From an uncultured Pelagibacteraceae bacterium (GTDB lineage: Bacteria > Pseudomonadota > Alphaproteobacteria > Pelagibacterales > Pelagibacteraceae), in NCBI GenBank assembly GCA_902538255.1, contig CACBEJ010000003.1:62001-126000 (forward strand): DNA of 64,000 bases, given 5' to 3'. Positions 26,066 to 36,611 of the stretch are shown piece by piece. Position numbers and translations under genes: made by a program. The notes beneath the pieces were generated by a model that saw only the letters and a list, made by a program, of their open reading frames with translations, did no database searches and was not told the DNA's origin. Within the stretch, counting starts at the first letter, position 1; each line of letters begins with the position of its first letter.

Positions 26066-26995
26066 ATGAAATTAGATGAAGATTGTTTTAAGAGAGTTAA
26101 AAAGGATTGTTTTAAGTATATTAAATCTCAAGAAACTACAACTGAAAAGTTTGGTGATAAAGCAGGGATGATAAAAAATTATCTTATCCCAATATGTTTT
26201 TGGATTGCAAAAAAAACAAAAAATAAAAAACCTTATTTTGTTGGCTTGGCAGGTGGTCAAGGAACGGGCAAAACAACAATTAGCTCAATAATAAAGATAA
26301 TTTTAGAAAAGTATTTTAAATTAAAAGTATTTAAAATTTCTGTTGATGATTTTTATAAGACCAGGAAAGAAAGAATTGCTTTATCAAAAAAAGTCCACCC
26401 TATGTTATTAACTAGAGGTGTCCCAGGTACTCATGATATTAACATGATGTTAGATTTCTTTAAAAAATCAAAAAGTAAAAAATTCAAAAAAATGAAATTA
26501 CCCAATTTTAACAAGGCTATAGATGATAGATTTCCTACAAATAAATGGAATAAAATCAATAAAAGACCAGATGTTATTATTTTTGAAGGTTGGTGTGTCG
26601 GAGCAAGAGCTGAACCTAGCAAGACATTAAAAAAATCAATTAATTCTATGGAAAAAGATAAGGATCAAAAACTCATTTGGAGAAAATATGTAAATCAACA
26701 ATTAAAAAATAAATATAAAAAGCTATATTCACAGTTAAATTGTATGATTTACTTAAAAGCAAAAAACTTTAGTTTATTGCAAAAGTGGAGATTAAAGCAG
26801 GAACATAAACTATGGTTAAAAACAAAGAAAAAAGGTGGTCATAAGATAATGAGTAAAGGTGATGTGATTAATTTTATGCAAACTTATCAAAGAATTACTC
26901 AAAATATGTTTAAAAATATGCCTAAATATGCATCTATAATTTTAAACTTAAACAATAACCATCAAATCAAAACTGCTGTATATAAAGTGAAATGA
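26066..26995 (+). CDS. D-glycerate 3-kinase-like P-loop kinase
   Basis: A 309-residue protein resembling plant-type/cyanobacterial glycerate kinase (GLYK). It has Walker A GLAGGQGTGKTT, then ISVDDFYKTRKERIALSKKVHP, RGVPGTHDINMM and IIFEGWCVGARAEP. The last three blocks distinguish it from uridine kinase or pantothenate kinase of the same fold. Product would be 3-phosphoglycerate, linking glycerate to serine/glycine metabolism. ATG 26066 follows the GFA stop with AAAGG nearby; the frame also extends into GFA but that is not credible. It overlaps the TolC gene start by ATGA. Confidence 0.87.
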   Translation: MKLDEDCFKRVKKDCFKYIKSQETTTEKFGDKAGMIKNYLIPICFWIAKKTKNKKPYFVGLAGGQGTGKTTISSIIKIILEKYFKLKVFKISVDDFYKTRKERIALSKKVHPMLLTRGVPGTHDINMMLDFFKKSKSKKFKKMKLPNFNKAIDDRFPTNKWNKINKRPDVIIFEGWCVGARAEPSKTLKKSINSMEKDKDQKLIWRKYVNQQLKNKYKKLYSQLNCMIYLKAKNFSLLQKWRLKQEHKLWLKTKKKGGHKIMSKGDVINFMQTYQRITQNMFKNMPKYASIILNLNNNHQIKTAVYKVK

Positions 26996-28284
26996 AAAAA
27001 ATATTTATAATACTAATCACATCAACATTGTATTTCAATAATGCACTAGCAGTTACGCTTCTTGATGCACTAAATCAAACTTATCAAAATAATATTCAAC
27101 TAAATGCTGAAAGAGAAAATATTAAAGCATCAGAAGAAGATGTAAATATTGCTAAAGCTGATTATAAACCTTCTTTAACATTAAGTGGATCAAAAAGTAT
27201 TGAAAATACAAATAAACTTACTAACCAAAGTGGTGGAGATGCAACGATAAATGATGTCGATCCATTCTCTACCTCAATTAAACTAGAACAAAAGCTTTTA
27301 GATTATGGAAGAGATCTAGCACTTGAAAAAAATATAACTGCATTAGATTTAGCGAAAGCAAAATTAGTAAAAAAAGAACAAGAAATTTTACATGATGCAA
27401 TTTACGCATTTACAAATTTAATATTTGCAAGAGAAACACTAAATATTAATGAAAAAAATCTAAATCTTTTAATTCGCCAAGTTGAGAATGATAAAATTAG
27501 GAGAGATCGAGGTCAAATTACAAATACCGATTTAGCACAATCCGAGTCGTCACTTGCTGGAGCTCAAGCTCAATTAGCAAAATCTAAAAGTGATTTATTA
27601 ATAAGCAAACTTAATTATGAAAATGTAATTGGAAAATTAAGTGATCCAAACCAACTGAAAAAAAATTCCAATGCGATTGTGAGTATTCCGTCAACATTAA
27701 ATGAAGCGATAAATATATCTAAACAAAATAATCCAGATATTTTGATTGCAAAATTAGATTTAGAAAAATCTGAAAAAGATTTGGCAATTTCAGAGTCTGA
27801 CTTAAAACCAACTGCATCAATATCTTTACAAAGAACTTACACAGATGATTTAAGCGCGACAGTTAATCAAAAGGAGCAAGATGTTTTAAAGGCAACTCTT
27901 AGTTGGCCTTTTTATTCAGGTGGCAAAAAAAAATCAACAATAAATAAGAATTCAAATTTAACTACTAGAAAAAGATTATTGTTAGACGACGCAGTAAGAA
28001 CAAATGAAACTAATGTTGCTAGTGCATGGTCAAGCTTAGAATCCTCAGAAAGTTTTTTAAATTCTGTCAAAGTACAAGTAAGTGCAGCCAAAATAGCTAA
28101 TGAAGGAATAGCAGCAGAATATGAAAGAGGTTCCAGAACAACTTTAGATGTTATTCAATCAAATGCTTTATTACTTTCAGCTCAGATTTCTTTAGCAAGT
28201 TCTGAAAAAAACTATCTAATGGCTCAATACAATCTACTCAAAGCAGTAGGTTTGCTTAATAGTCAATATCTAAAACTTAAGTAA
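26992..28284 (+). CDS. tolC: TolC-family outer-membrane efflux protein
   Basis: A 430-residue exported protein with a signal peptide (cleavage near NALA-VT). It has the duplicated helical repeat of TolC: two halves each starting with a coiled-coil stretch (EREN-IKASEEDVNIAKADYKP and EKSEKDLAISESDLKP), and RDRGQITNTDLAQSESSLAGAQ mirrored by YERGSRTTLDVIQSNALLLSAQ. It forms the outer-membrane channel for efflux or type I secretion. No inner-membrane pump or adaptor gene is adjacent, so it probably serves distant systems. Confidence 0.93.
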   Translation: MKKIFIILITSTLYFNNALAVTLLDALNQTYQNNIQLNAERENIKASEEDVNIAKADYKPSLTLSGSKSIENTNKLTNQSGGDATINDVDPFSTSIKLEQKLLDYGRDLALEKNITALDLAKAKLVKKEQEILHDAIYAFTNLIFARETLNINEKNLNLLIRQVENDKIRRDRGQITNTDLAQSESSLAGAQAQLAKSKSDLLISKLNYENVIGKLSDPNQLKKNSNAIVSIPSTLNEAINISKQNNPDILIAKLDLEKSEKDLAISESDLKPTASISLQRTYTDDLSATVNQKEQDVLKATLSWPFYSGGKKKSTINKNSNLTTRKRLLLDDAVRTNETNVASAWSSLESSESFLNSVKVQVSAAKIANEGIAAEYERGSRTTLDVIQSNALLLSAQISLASSEKNYLMAQYNLLKAVGLLNSQYLKLK

Positions 28285-28327
28285 ATATTTGATTTTTTGG
28301 GGCAGAAAATAAATATATTGCTAATGA

Positions 28328-28342
28328 GAACAAAATGTGTAC
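28328..28342 (+). promoter_or_regulatory. Possible LexA box of recA (one mismatch)
   Basis: GAAC-N7-GTAC lies 51 bases before the recA ATG. It differs by one base from the GAAC-N7-GAAC repeat seen before umuD. The position suits control of recA, but the mismatch keeps this tentative. Confidence 0.4.
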
Positions 28343-28392
28343 ATTTAAATTCATGATTCGAGTGTTAAAAAATTTAAAAAAAGAGGCAAAAA

Positions 28393-29547
28393 ATGACGAA
28401 AAATAACCTAAAAGTAGTTAAATCTACTAAAGATCAAGAAATGGATGTTAAAGAAAAGAACAAAGCGCTAGACGCTGCAATAGCTCAAATTACAGATAAT
28501 TTTGGAAAAGGCTCTGTAATGAAGCTTGGTGAAAAGAGAGCGATGGATATCGAATCTGTTTCAACAGGTTCTTTAAGTCTTGATTTAGCTTTAGGTATCG
28601 GTGGATTACCAAAAGGAAGAATTATTGAAGTTTATGGACCAGAGTCATCTGGAAAAACAACATTAGCATTACAAGTTGTTGCTGAAGCTCAAAAAGCTGG
28701 AGGCATTTGTGCGTTTGTTGATGCAGAGCATGCATTAGATCCAGTTTATGCAAAAAAGTTAGGTGTAAACACTGAAGAACTTTTAATTTCACAGCCAGAC
28801 ACCGGTGAACAAGCTTTAGAAATCGCTGATACACTAGTAAAATCAGGCTCTATTTCAGTAATAGTTATCGACTCTGTTGCAGCTTTAACTCCTAAAGCTG
28901 AAATTGAAGGCGAGATGGGAGATCATCATGTTGGTCTTCAATCAAGATTAATGAGTCAGGCTTTAAGAAAATTAACAGGTTCAATTTCTAACACAAACAC
29001 GATGATGATTTTTATAAACCAAATCAGAATGAAAATTGGAGTTATGTTTGGAAGTCCAGAGACAACATCAGGTGGTAATGCACTTAAGTTTTACTCATCT
29101 GTAAGAATGGATATTAGAAGAATTGGTGCCATCAAAGATAAAGATGAAATTATTGGTAACTCTACAAGAGTGAAGGTAGTTAAGAACAAAGTAGCACCAC
29201 CATTTAAAGTTGTTGAATTTGACTTGATGTATGGAAGAGGAATTAGCAAGATGGGCGAACTAGTCGATCTTGGTTCTAAAGCAGATATAATTGAAAAATC
29301 AGGTGCATGGTATGCTTACAAAGGTGAGAAGATTGGTCAAGGTAGAGAAAATGCTAAGACTTATTTAGCTCAAAATCCTAAAGTTGCTGCGGAAATTGAA
29401 ATGGCAATTAGAGAAAAAGCAGGTGTGATTTCTAAGAAAATAGAGGGAAATCCAATTGATCCTGAAAAATTGGAAAAAGAAAAGAAAGTAGCTGAAAAAG
29501 AAGAAGCTGATAAAGCAGAAGCTACCCCTCAATCTAAAAAGAATTAA
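28393..29547 (+). CDS. recA: Recombinase RecA
   Basis: Strand-exchange protein and SOS coprotease, 384 residues. Walker [10 protein letters not shown] at 82-90, Walker [11 protein letters not shown], loop L1 near [20 protein letters not shown], and loop L2 [27 protein letters not shown] are intact. It has a long N-terminal extension and a Lys/Glu-rich C-tail. AAAGAGG at 28379-28385 is the ribosome binding site. It would trigger UmuD cleavage, linking it to the umuDC operon upstream. Confidence 0.99.
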   Translation: MTKNNLKVVKSTKDQEMDVKEKNKALDAAIAQITDNFGKGSVMKLGEKRAMDIESVSTGSLSLDLALGIGGLPKGRIIEVYGPESSGKTTLALQVVAEAQKAGGICAFVDAEHALDPVYAKKLGVNTEELLISQPDTGEQALEIADTLVKSGSISVIVIDSVAALTPKAEIEGEMGDHHVGLQSRLMSQALRKLTGSISNTNTMMIFINQIRMKIGVMFGSPETTSGGNALKFYSSVRMDIRRIGAIKDKDEIIGNSTRVKVVKNKVAPPFKVVEFDLMYGRGISKMGELVDLGSKADIIEKSGAWYAYKGEKIGQGRENAKTYLAQNPKVAAEIEMAIREKAGVISKKIEGNPIDPEKLEKEKKVAEKEEADKAEATPQSKKN

Positions 29548-29565
29548 TAGGTCATCTTTATTAAT

Positions 29566-29594
29566 AAAAGGCGCTTAATTTAAGCGCCTTTTTT
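29566..29594 (+). terminator. Rho-independent terminator after recA
   Basis: GGCGCTT (29570-29576) pairs with AAGCGCC (29582-29588) around a five-base loop; A/T flanks extend the stem and six T follow. It lies 19 bases after the recA stop and separates it from alaS. Confidence 0.93.
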
Positions 29595-29641
29595 CCCTTC
29601 GATATCTAGACATAGAATAAAAAAGCTGTATTTTAAAAAAT

Positions 29642-32308
29642 ATGGCAGACAAAACACTGAATGAAATAAGAAATACCTTTTTAAAATATTTTGAAAAGAA
29701 CGATCATAAGATTGTGGAGTCTAGTAATTTGGTTCCTAATAACGATCCTACATTGATGTTTGCAAATTCTGGGATGGTTCAGTTTAAAAACGTTTTTACA
29801 GGATTAGAGAAAAGAGATTACGTTAGAGCCACAACTTCACAAAAATGTGTAAGAGCAGGTGGCAAACATAATGATTTAGAAAATGTTGGTTACACACCAA
29901 GGCATCACACTTTCTTTGAAATGTTAGGAAATTTTTCTTTTGGTGATTATTTTAAAGAGCAAGCAATTCATTATGCCTGGGATTTAATAACCAAAGATTT
30001 TGGAATAGATAAAAACAGGCTTTATGTAACTGTATTTCATGAGGATGATGAGGCCTTCAATTTTTGGAAGAAAATAGCGGGTTTTAGTGATGATAGGATA
30101 ATAAGGATAGCAACTTCTGATAATTTTTGGTCAATGGGAGAGACAGGTCCATGCGGCCCTTGCTCAGAAATCTTTTTTGACCATGGAGATCATTTACCAG
30201 GAGGTTTACCTGGTTCTAAAGATGAGGATGGAGATAGATTTATAGAAATTTGGAACTTGGTCTTCATGCAGTTTGAACAAGTTACTAAAGATAAAAGAAT
30301 TAATCTTCCAAAACCGTCAGTTGATACTGGAATGGGATTAGAGAGAATTGCAGCTTTATTGCAAGGTTCACATGATAACTATGAAACAGATCATTTCAAA
30401 AAAATAATTGGTTCTGCATCTGAAATTACAAAAGTTAAATCAGATAAATCTAATCTTGCAAGTTTTAGGGTAATAGCTGATCACTTACGAGCAAGTTCAT
30501 TTTTAATTGCTGAAGGAGTTTTACCTTCAAATGAAGGAAGAGGGTATGTTCTCAGAAGAATTATGAGAAGGGGAATGAGACATTCTCATTTATTAGGATC
30601 AAAGGAACCAGTTTTTTATAATTTGTTCGATACTCTTAAAAATGAAATGTCTGGAAATTATCCAGAATTAGTTAGAGCAGAGTCTTTAATAAAAGAAACC
30701 TTAAAAATGGAAGAAGAAAAATTCTTGGTTCTTTTAGATAGAGGAATAAAAATTTTAAATGAAGAAATATCTACAATAGATAAAGTGTTACCAGGCGAGG
30801 TAGCTTTTAAATTATATGACACTTATGGTTTCCCGTTAGATCTTACTGAAGATATTTTAAGAAACAAATCAATGTCAATTGATACAGAAAAGTTTAATTC
30901 TTTGATGAAGGAAAGCAGAGAGCTTGCTAAGAAAAATTGGAAAGGTTCTGGTGATGCAGCAGTTGAAGATATCTGGTTTGGAATAAAAGATAAAATTGAG
31001 CCAACTGAATTTTTAGGATACGAAACTAATCAAGCAGAAGGTGTCGTATTATCTCTTTTAAAAGACAACAAAGAGGTAGATCAGTTAAAAGAAAAAGATG
31101 AAGGAATGATTATAGTAAATCAAACTCCTTTCTATGGCGAATCTGGAGGACAAGTAGGTGATACTGGTGAAATAGTATCGAATGATTTTAAATTTGAAGT
31201 AATCGATGTTCAAAAAAAACTTGGAGATTTATTTGTTCATTATGGAAAGGTTAAGAGTGGATCTATAAAACTTCAAGAAAGTGTAGAATTAAAAATTGAT
31301 GTAGAAAGAAGAGATAATACTCGTGCTTATCATTCAGCAACCCATCTGCTACATGAATCATTACGAAGAGTTCTAGGTACTCATGTAACTCAAAAAGGAT
31401 CTTTGGTAGAGCCAAGTAGATTAAGATTTGATTTCAGCCATATGAAGCCAATTTTAAATGAGGAAATCGATAAAATAGAGGAGTTTGTAAATACAATGGT
31501 CTCTAAAAAATCTGATGTAAAAACTAGATTAATGACACCTGATGAGGCAGTTGAAAATGGTGCTTTAGCATTATTTGGGGAAAAATACGGAGATGAAGTA
31601 AGGGTTCTTTCAATGGGAGACGAGGATGGCAAGTATTTTTCAACTGAATTATGTGGTGGAACGCACGTCAAAAACACTGGTGATATTGGTAAATTTAAGA
31701 TTGTGAGTCAATCATCTATTGCTGCAGGGGTTAGAAGAATAGAAGCATTAAGAGATAAACAATTAGAGCAATATTTAAAAAATAAAGAAAAATTATCAAA
31801 TTTATCTGCAGAAAAAGATGAAGAAACAATTAAAGATTTAAGTCAGCAAATTATAAAACTTGGTGGAAAGCCAAGTTTAGAAGAAGCTGATCAAAAAACT
31901 TTAATAAAAAATTTGACTAAACAATTGGAAACTATCTCGGTAAATACAATTTTAGAGGATAAATCAAAAAATACTATTAAAGATGTAGAAATTAATGGAC
32001 TTAAATTAAGACTTCAAAGAATAGATGGATTGCCTCCAAAAGAATTGAGAAAACTTGTAGATAAAGGTAAAAAAGATTTAGGTGAAGGTATTGTGGTAGT
32101 GTTTGCAAATAAAGATGAAAAGGTTGGGTTAGCAGTTGGAGTAACAGATAATTTAACCAGCAAGTTTGATGCAGTAAAATTTGTTAAAGTTGGATCTGAA
32201 ATAATTGGTGGTAAAGGTGGTGGAGGAAGAAAGGACTTTGCTCAAGCTGGTGGACAGGATCAATCAAAAATTGAAGAAGCTTTTGAAAAGCTTAAGAGTT
32301 TAGTTTAA
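29642..32308 (+). CDS. alaS: Alanyl-tRNA synthetase
   Basis: A class II synthetase of 888 residues. The N-terminal catalytic domain starts [18 protein letters not shown] and has motif-type [23 protein letters not shown] and [22 protein letters not shown]. The editing domain shows zinc ligands HSATHLLH and CGGTHV. The C-terminal domain ends [16 protein letters not shown]. Full length for the family. Its 3' end overlaps convergent icd by nine bases. Confidence 0.99.
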   Translation: MADKTLNEIRNTFLKYFEKNDHKIVESSNLVPNNDPTLMFANSGMVQFKNVFTGLEKRDYVRATTSQKCVRAGGKHNDLENVGYTPRHHTFFEMLGNFSFGDYFKEQAIHYAWDLITKDFGIDKNRLYVTVFHEDDEAFNFWKKIAGFSDDRIIRIATSDNFWSMGETGPCGPCSEIFFDHGDHLPGGLPGSKDEDGDRFIEIWNLVFMQFEQVTKDKRINLPKPSVDTGMGLERIAALLQGSHDNYETDHFKKIIGSASEITKVKSDKSNLASFRVIADHLRASSFLIAEGVLPSNEGRGYVLRRIMRRGMRHSHLLGSKEPVFYNLFDTLKNEMSGNYPELVRAESLIKETLKMEEEKFLVLLDRGIKILNEEISTIDKVLPGEVAFKLYDTYGFPLDLTEDILRNKSMSIDTEKFNSLMKESRELAKKNWKGSGDAAVEDIWFGIKDKIEPTEFLGYETNQAEGVVLSLLKDNKEVDQLKEKDEGMIIVNQTPFYGESGGQVGDTGEIVSNDFKFEVIDVQKKLGDLFVHYGKVKSGSIKLQESVELKIDVERRDNTRAYHSATHLLHESLRRVLGTHVTQKGSLVEPSRLRFDFSHMKPILNEEIDKIEEFVNTMVSKKSDVKTRLMTPDEAVENGALALFGEKYGDEVRVLSMGDEDGKYFSTELCGGTHVKNTGDIGKFKIVSQSSIAAGVRRIEALRDKQLEQYLKNKEKLSNLSAEKDEETIKDLSQQIIKLGGKPSLEEADQKTLIKNLTKQLETISVNTILEDKSKNTIKDVEINGLKLRLQRIDGLPPKELRKLVDKGKKDLGEGIVVVFANKDEKVGLAVGVTDNLTSKFDAVKFVKVGSEIIGGKGGGGRKDFAQAGGQDQSKIEEAFEKLKSLV

Positions 32309-33514
32309 TTTCTTTTTTAAATTACCGTCAATTTCGTCTAAAAATTGATTTGTAGTCAAATACTTGCTATCAGGACCAATAAGAATTGCCAAATCTTTTG
32401 TCATTGATCCACTTTCTACGCATTCAATACAAACTTTTTCTAAAGTTTGTGAAAATTTGATTAGTTCTTCATTACCATCTAATTTACCTCTGTGAGCTAA
32501 TCCTCTAGTCCAAGCAAAAATTGATGCGATAGGGTTGGTTGAAGTTTCATTTCCTTGTTGATGCATTCTATAGTGTCTAGTTACTGTTCCGTGTGCAGCC
32601 TCTGCCTCCATTATTTTTCCATCTGGCGTTAACAATGTACTTGTCATTAATCCTAAAGACCCATAACCTTGAGCCATAGTATCTGACTGAACATCACCAT
32701 CGTAATTTTTACAAGCCCAAATATATTTACCACTCCACTTCATTGCACATGCAACCATATCATCAATTAATCTATGTTCGTAAGTCAAATTATTTTTTTC
32801 AAATTCACTTTTGTATTCTTTGTCAAAAATTTCTTGGAAAATATCTTTAAATCTTCCATCGTATTGCTTTAGAATTGTATTTTTGGTAGACATGTAAACA
32901 GGCCATTTTTTAATTATTCCATAACTGAAACAAGATCTTGCAAAGTCTTCAATAGACTTATCTAAATTATACATTGATAAAGCCACACCAGGACCTGTAA
33001 AATTAAATACTTCATATTTAATTTCATCTTTTCCATCCTCTGATGTCCACTTTACTTCCATTTTTCCTTTTCCAGGAACTTTAAAATCTGTTGCTCTGTA
33101 TTGATCACCAAATGCATGTCTTCCAATAATTACTGGATCTGTCCAAGAAGGAACAAGTTTTGGAATATTTTTACATATAATTGGTTCTCTAAATACTGTT
33201 CCTCCAATTATATTTCTTATGGTTCCGTTTGGAGATCTCCACATTTTTTTTAAATCAAATTCTTCTACTCTTGCTTCATCAGGTGTAATGGTTGCACACT
33301 TAATTCCAACACCAATTTTTTTAATAGCATTTGCAGAGTCTATTGTTATCTGATCGTCTGTATTATCTCTGCTTTTCATCCCTAAATCGTAGTATTCAAT
33401 GCCAAGATCTAAATATGGAAGGATTAATTTGTTTTTGATGAACTCCCATATAATTCGTGTCATTTCATCGCCATCCAGCTCTACTACCGGGTTATTTACC
33501 TTGATTTTGCTCAT
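32300..33514 (-). CDS. icd: NADP-dependent isocitrate dehydrogenase
   Basis: TCA-cycle enzyme converting isocitrate to 2-oxoglutarate, 404 residues. This is the eukaryote-like homodimeric form: [14 protein letters not shown] at the N-terminus, the substrate loop [27 protein letters not shown], and C-terminal [26 protein letters not shown] with the NADP-contact HGTVTRH. It is transcribed alone, convergent with alaS and divergent from psd with 76 bases between starts. Confidence 0.97.
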   Translation of the reverse strand: MSKIKVNNPVVELDGDEMTRIIWEFIKNKLILPYLDLGIEYYDLGMKSRDNTDDQITIDSANAIKKIGVGIKCATITPDEARVEEFDLKKMWRSPNGTIRNIIGGTVFREPIICKNIPKLVPSWTDPVIIGRHAFGDQYRATDFKVPGKGKMEVKWTSEDGKDEIKYEVFNFTGPGVALSMYNLDKSIEDFARSCFSYGIIKKWPVYMSTKNTILKQYDGRFKDIFQEIFDKEYKSEFEKNNLTYEHRLIDDMVACAMKWSGKYIWACKNYDGDVQSDTMAQGYGSLGLMTSTLLTPDGKIMEAEAAHGTVTRHYRMHQQGNETSTNPIASIFAWTRGLAHRGKLDGNEELIKFSQTLEKVCIECVESGSMTKDLAILIGPDSKYLTTNQFLDEIDGNLKKKLN

Positions 33515-33590
33515 TAAATAAAAATTATCTTAATAATTGAATTTGATCATTTTATATACATATTAATCGAAATTTAGCAAATAGAAGAAT

Positions 33591-34238
33591 ATGTTTAGTA
33601 AGATATTTCCAAAGATTCATACTGAAGGCTATAAGTTTATAGTAATAGCTGTATTCATAACTATCATTTTTCTAATTATTAATAATTTTTTAGGATTAAT
33701 AGGAATATTATTAACTGTCTGGGTTTATTATTTTTTTAGAGATCCAGAGAGAACAATTATAGGAGATGATAGTTACTTAGTTAGCCCTGCAGATGGAGAA
33801 GTGATTAAAGTTGAAGAAGTAGATGGTCCAAAAGAAATTGGACTAGAAAATAAAAAATTTAAAAAAATAAGTATTTTTATGAATGTCTTTGACTGCCATG
33901 TGAATAGAACGCCATGCTCAGGTACTGTTGAAGATATTTTATATAAACCAGGTAAATTTTTAAATGCATCTTTAGATAAAGCAAGCGAAGACAATGAGAG
34001 AAATTATTATAAAATTAAAGATAAGCATGGGAATGATATTGTCGTCGTTCAAATCGCAGGATTAGTTGCAAGAAGAATAGTTTGCGAAACAAATAAAAAT
34101 CAGGAATTAAATCAAGGTGATAGAATTGGGATGATTAGATTTGGTAGTAGAGCAGACATTTACTATGAAAATTATGAACCACTAGTTAAAATTGGTCAAA
34201 CAGCAATTTCAGGAGAAACTCTGCTGGCTAAAAAATAA
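33591..34238 (+). CDS. psd: Phosphatidylserine decarboxylase proenzyme (short form)
   Basis: Makes phosphatidylethanolamine. The 215-residue proenzyme has two N-terminal membrane segments (about 15-48), then YFFRDPERTI, SPADGEV, FMNVFDCHVNRTP and the self-cleavage site in MIRFGSRADIYYE, where Gly-Ser is cut to create the pyruvoyl group. The short length and FGSR motif fit the small bacterial class. Four bases separate it from pssA, its pathway predecessor. Confidence 0.96.
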   Translation: MFSKIFPKIHTEGYKFIVIAVFITIIFLIINNFLGLIGILLTVWVYYFFRDPERTIIGDDSYLVSPADGEVIKVEEVDGPKEIGLENKKFKKISIFMNVFDCHVNRTPCSGTVEDILYKPGKFLNASLDKASEDNERNYYKIKDKHGNDIVVVQIAGLVARRIVCETNKNQELNQGDRIGMIRFGSRADIYYENYEPLVKIGQTAISGETLLAKK

Positions 34239-34241
34239 TTT

Positions 34242-35051
34242 ATGGAACAGCCAAAAAACAATTTAAAAATTGTTACAGATAAAAAAACTAACGCACGAGT
34301 GATTTTACCTAACATGCTAACTCTTATTGGGGTTTGTATAGGTTTATCGTCAATCAGATTTGCATTGGATGGAAAATTTGAATTTGCAATTATAGCAATT
34401 ATGTTTGCCGCTCTTATTGATGGATTAGATGGAAGAATAGCAAGATTAATTAAAGGGACATCAAAAGTTGGTAAGGAGCTAGACTCTTTAACAGATATGA
34501 TAAGTTTTGGTGTAGCCCCAGCATTTATTATGTATTTCTGGAAACTAAATACACTTGGAAGATTTGGATGGTTATTATGTTTAATATATGTAATTTGTGT
34601 TGCATTACGTTTAGCTCGATTCAACGTAAATACAGGTCAAGCACCTTCTTGGAGAGATAATTTTTTTGAAGGTGTTCCATCACCCGCAGGAGGTATTCTA
34701 GTTTTAACTCCATTGATATTTAGTCTTACGAGTTTTAATTTTATAAATATTAATTATGATATAGTTGTTCCTGTCTTTTTTATTTTAACATCTCTGTTAT
34801 TGATCAGTAAATTCCCAAGTTACTCATTTAAAAAAATTGTTATTCAAAGAAAAGCAACGATTTTTCTATTGTTTGGAATAGTTTTATTTTTTGGATTACT
34901 TTTAATATACCCATTTAACGTCATATCTATTAGTGCAATTATATATTTAGGTATGCTTCCAATAAGTTTTTTTCATTACCAGAAATTAAAAAAACAAAAT
35001 GAAGATCAAAATTATAAAGATGAAGATGAGGATCTTGAAGATATTTTATAA
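34242..35051 (+). CDS. pssA: CDP-diacylglycerol-serine O-phosphatidyltransferase
   Basis: Forms phosphatidylserine from CDP-diacylglycerol and serine. The 269-residue membrane protein has the CDP-alcohol phosphotransferase motif D-G-x2-A-R in DGLDGRIARLIKGTS, completed by GKELDSLTDMISFG. About eight hydrophobic segments follow, and the C-terminus is a strongly acidic tail (EDQNYKDEDEDLEDIL). It is coupled to psd before it and overlaps the next gene by one base. Confidence 0.96.
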   Translation: MEQPKNNLKIVTDKKTNARVILPNMLTLIGVCIGLSSIRFALDGKFEFAIIAIMFAALIDGLDGRIARLIKGTSKVGKELDSLTDMISFGVAPAFIMYFWKLNTLGRFGWLLCLIYVICVALRLARFNVNTGQAPSWRDNFFEGVPSPAGGILVLTPLIFSLTSFNFININYDIVVPVFFILTSLLLISKFPSYSFKKIVIQRKATIFLLFGIVLFFGLLLIYPFNVISISAIIYLGMLPISFFHYQKLKKQNEDQNYKDEDEDLEDIL

Positions 35052-35962
35052 TGAAAAAAAATGTAATTGTATCATTAGCTGATTCAAATTATTTTCCATT
35101 ATTAAATGAGTTAATAGACTCTATAAAAAGATTTAAAGAGAGCTCTGAAGTTGCAATTTGTATTTTGGATGCTGGTTTGTCTGATGATCAAAAATCACAA
35201 TTATTGTCAAAAGTAGAGGAAATAAAATCAGCAGAATGGGATATAAAAGTTCCAATCAGTAAAATTAAAGGGCGCGAATGGTTAAAGAGCCAGGTATCTA
35301 GGGCTTTTTTACCCAAATATTTTCCTAACTATCATAAATATTTATGGATTGATTGTGATGCCTGGGTAAATGATTGGAAAACTATAGAACTTTATTTTAA
35401 AGCCTGTGATGATGGTAAGCTAGGAATTACACAAACCATAGGCCCAGGTTACAAAATCACCTCAAGGGTAGATTGGGTATTTAGAAAATTAGCTATAATT
35501 AAATCTCAAAATTTTAAACACGCTGTAAAATCAAAAATTAGTATGGAGAAAGCTAGAAAGCTAGCTTTTGCGCCTCACATAAATATTGGTGTATTTTCAT
35601 TAGAAAGAGACTCACAAGGATGGAAATCTTGGCAAAGTAATTTATTTCAAACTTTAAGGGCCGGTAATATTTTTGGCTCAGAAGGATTAGCTATTAATAT
35701 GTCTGTGTATATAGATAACTTAGAAACAGAATTTTTACCATTAAACTGTAACTGGATAACAAGCAATCTATTACCAAAGTATGATGAAGTTAATGAAACT
35801 TTTGTAGAACCTTATTTACCAAATTACAAAATTGGGATTATGCATTTAGCTGCAGGTATTTGGAAAGATAATAAAGATATGAGATTAAATAAAGATATTA
35901 AAATAGAAATTAAAACTATTACAGGTAAAATTTTAAATAAAAGTTTAAGATTTAATAATTAA
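35051..35962 (+). CDS. GT8-like glycosyltransferase
   Basis: A 303-residue soluble protein with the GT-A fold of family 8-like enzymes: NVIVSLADSNYFPLLNELIDSI at the start and the metal-binding DxD in YLWIDCDAWVND (about residues 95-106). Later, FAPHINIGVFSLERDSQGW and LNCNWITSN resemble the acceptor-site region of GT8 proteins. The substrate is not known. The gene sits between pssA and rlmE in one transcript, which hints at an envelope glycan or glycolipid role but does not prove it. Confidence 0.75.
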   Translation: MKKNVIVSLADSNYFPLLNELIDSIKRFKESSEVAICILDAGLSDDQKSQLLSKVEEIKSAEWDIKVPISKIKGREWLKSQVSRAFLPKYFPNYHKYLWIDCDAWVNDWKTIELYFKACDDGKLGITQTIGPGYKITSRVDWVFRKLAIIKSQNFKHAVKSKISMEKARKLAFAPHINIGVFSLERDSQGWKSWQSNLFQTLRAGNIFGSEGLAINMSVYIDNLETEFLPLNCNWITSNLLPKYDEVNETFVEPYLPNYKIGIMHLAAGIWKDNKDMRLNKDIKIEIKTITGKILNKSLRFNN

Positions 35963-36574
35963 TTGAAAAAAAATAAGATTTCTAAAAATTGGATTAATAA
36001 ACAACGAAGAGACATATATGTTAGACAATCCAAAGTAGATGGGTATCGTGCTAGATCAGCTTATAAATTAATTGAAATTGATGAAAAATTTAAAATTTTT
36101 AAAGGTGGATTATCTGTAATTGATATTGGAGCTGCACCAGGTAGCTGGTCACAATATGCTCTTAAAGCATCAAAAAATGGAAAGCTAATATCTGTAGATC
36201 TTAAAAAAATGGAACCTATAGGTAAAAGTGTTCAAATCAAAGGAGATTTTACTGAAGAAAAAACTCAAGAAGAAATTAAAAATAATATTAAAGATAAAGT
36301 CGATGTTGTGATGTCTGATATGGCTGTAGACACAACTGGTATTAAAAATATAGATTCAATACAAACCGGAGAATTGTGTAAAGAAGCAATGATTTTTGCA
36401 AAAGATTTAATGAAAGAAAATGGGTATTTTATTTCAAAAATTTTTATAGGTGGAACATTTAACGAAATCGTCGCAGAGGGAAAAAAATATTTTAGAGAAG
36501 TTAAGGTTTTTAAACCAAAATCTAGCAGAAAAGATTCAAAAGAAAGTTTTATAATTTGTAGAAAAATTCGATAG
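35963..36574 (+). CDS. rlmE: 23S rRNA (uridine-2'-O) methyltransferase RlmE/FtsJ
   Basis: Methylates U2552-equivalent of 23S rRNA. The 203-residue protein has the family start RDIYVRQSKVDGYRARSAYKLIEIDEKF with a catalytic Lys, the SAM motif VIDIGAAPGSWSQYA, the catalytic Asp in VVMSDMAVDTTG, and Lys in FISKIFIGG. Translation appears to begin at TTG 35963, one base after the preceding stop; no in-frame ATG precedes the conserved region. Confidence 0.93.
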   Translation: MKKNKISKNWINKQRRDIYVRQSKVDGYRARSAYKLIEIDEKFKIFKGGLSVIDIGAAPGSWSQYALKASKNGKLISVDLKKMEPIGKSVQIKGDFTEEKTQEEIKNNIKDKVDVVMSDMAVDTTGIKNIDSIQTGELCKEAMIFAKDLMKENGYFISKIFIGGTFNEIVAEGKKYFREVKVFKPKSSRKDSKESFIICRKIR

Positions 36575-36611
36575 AGACTTTTAATTTAAAAGGAATCGTA
36601 TATAAAAGATT

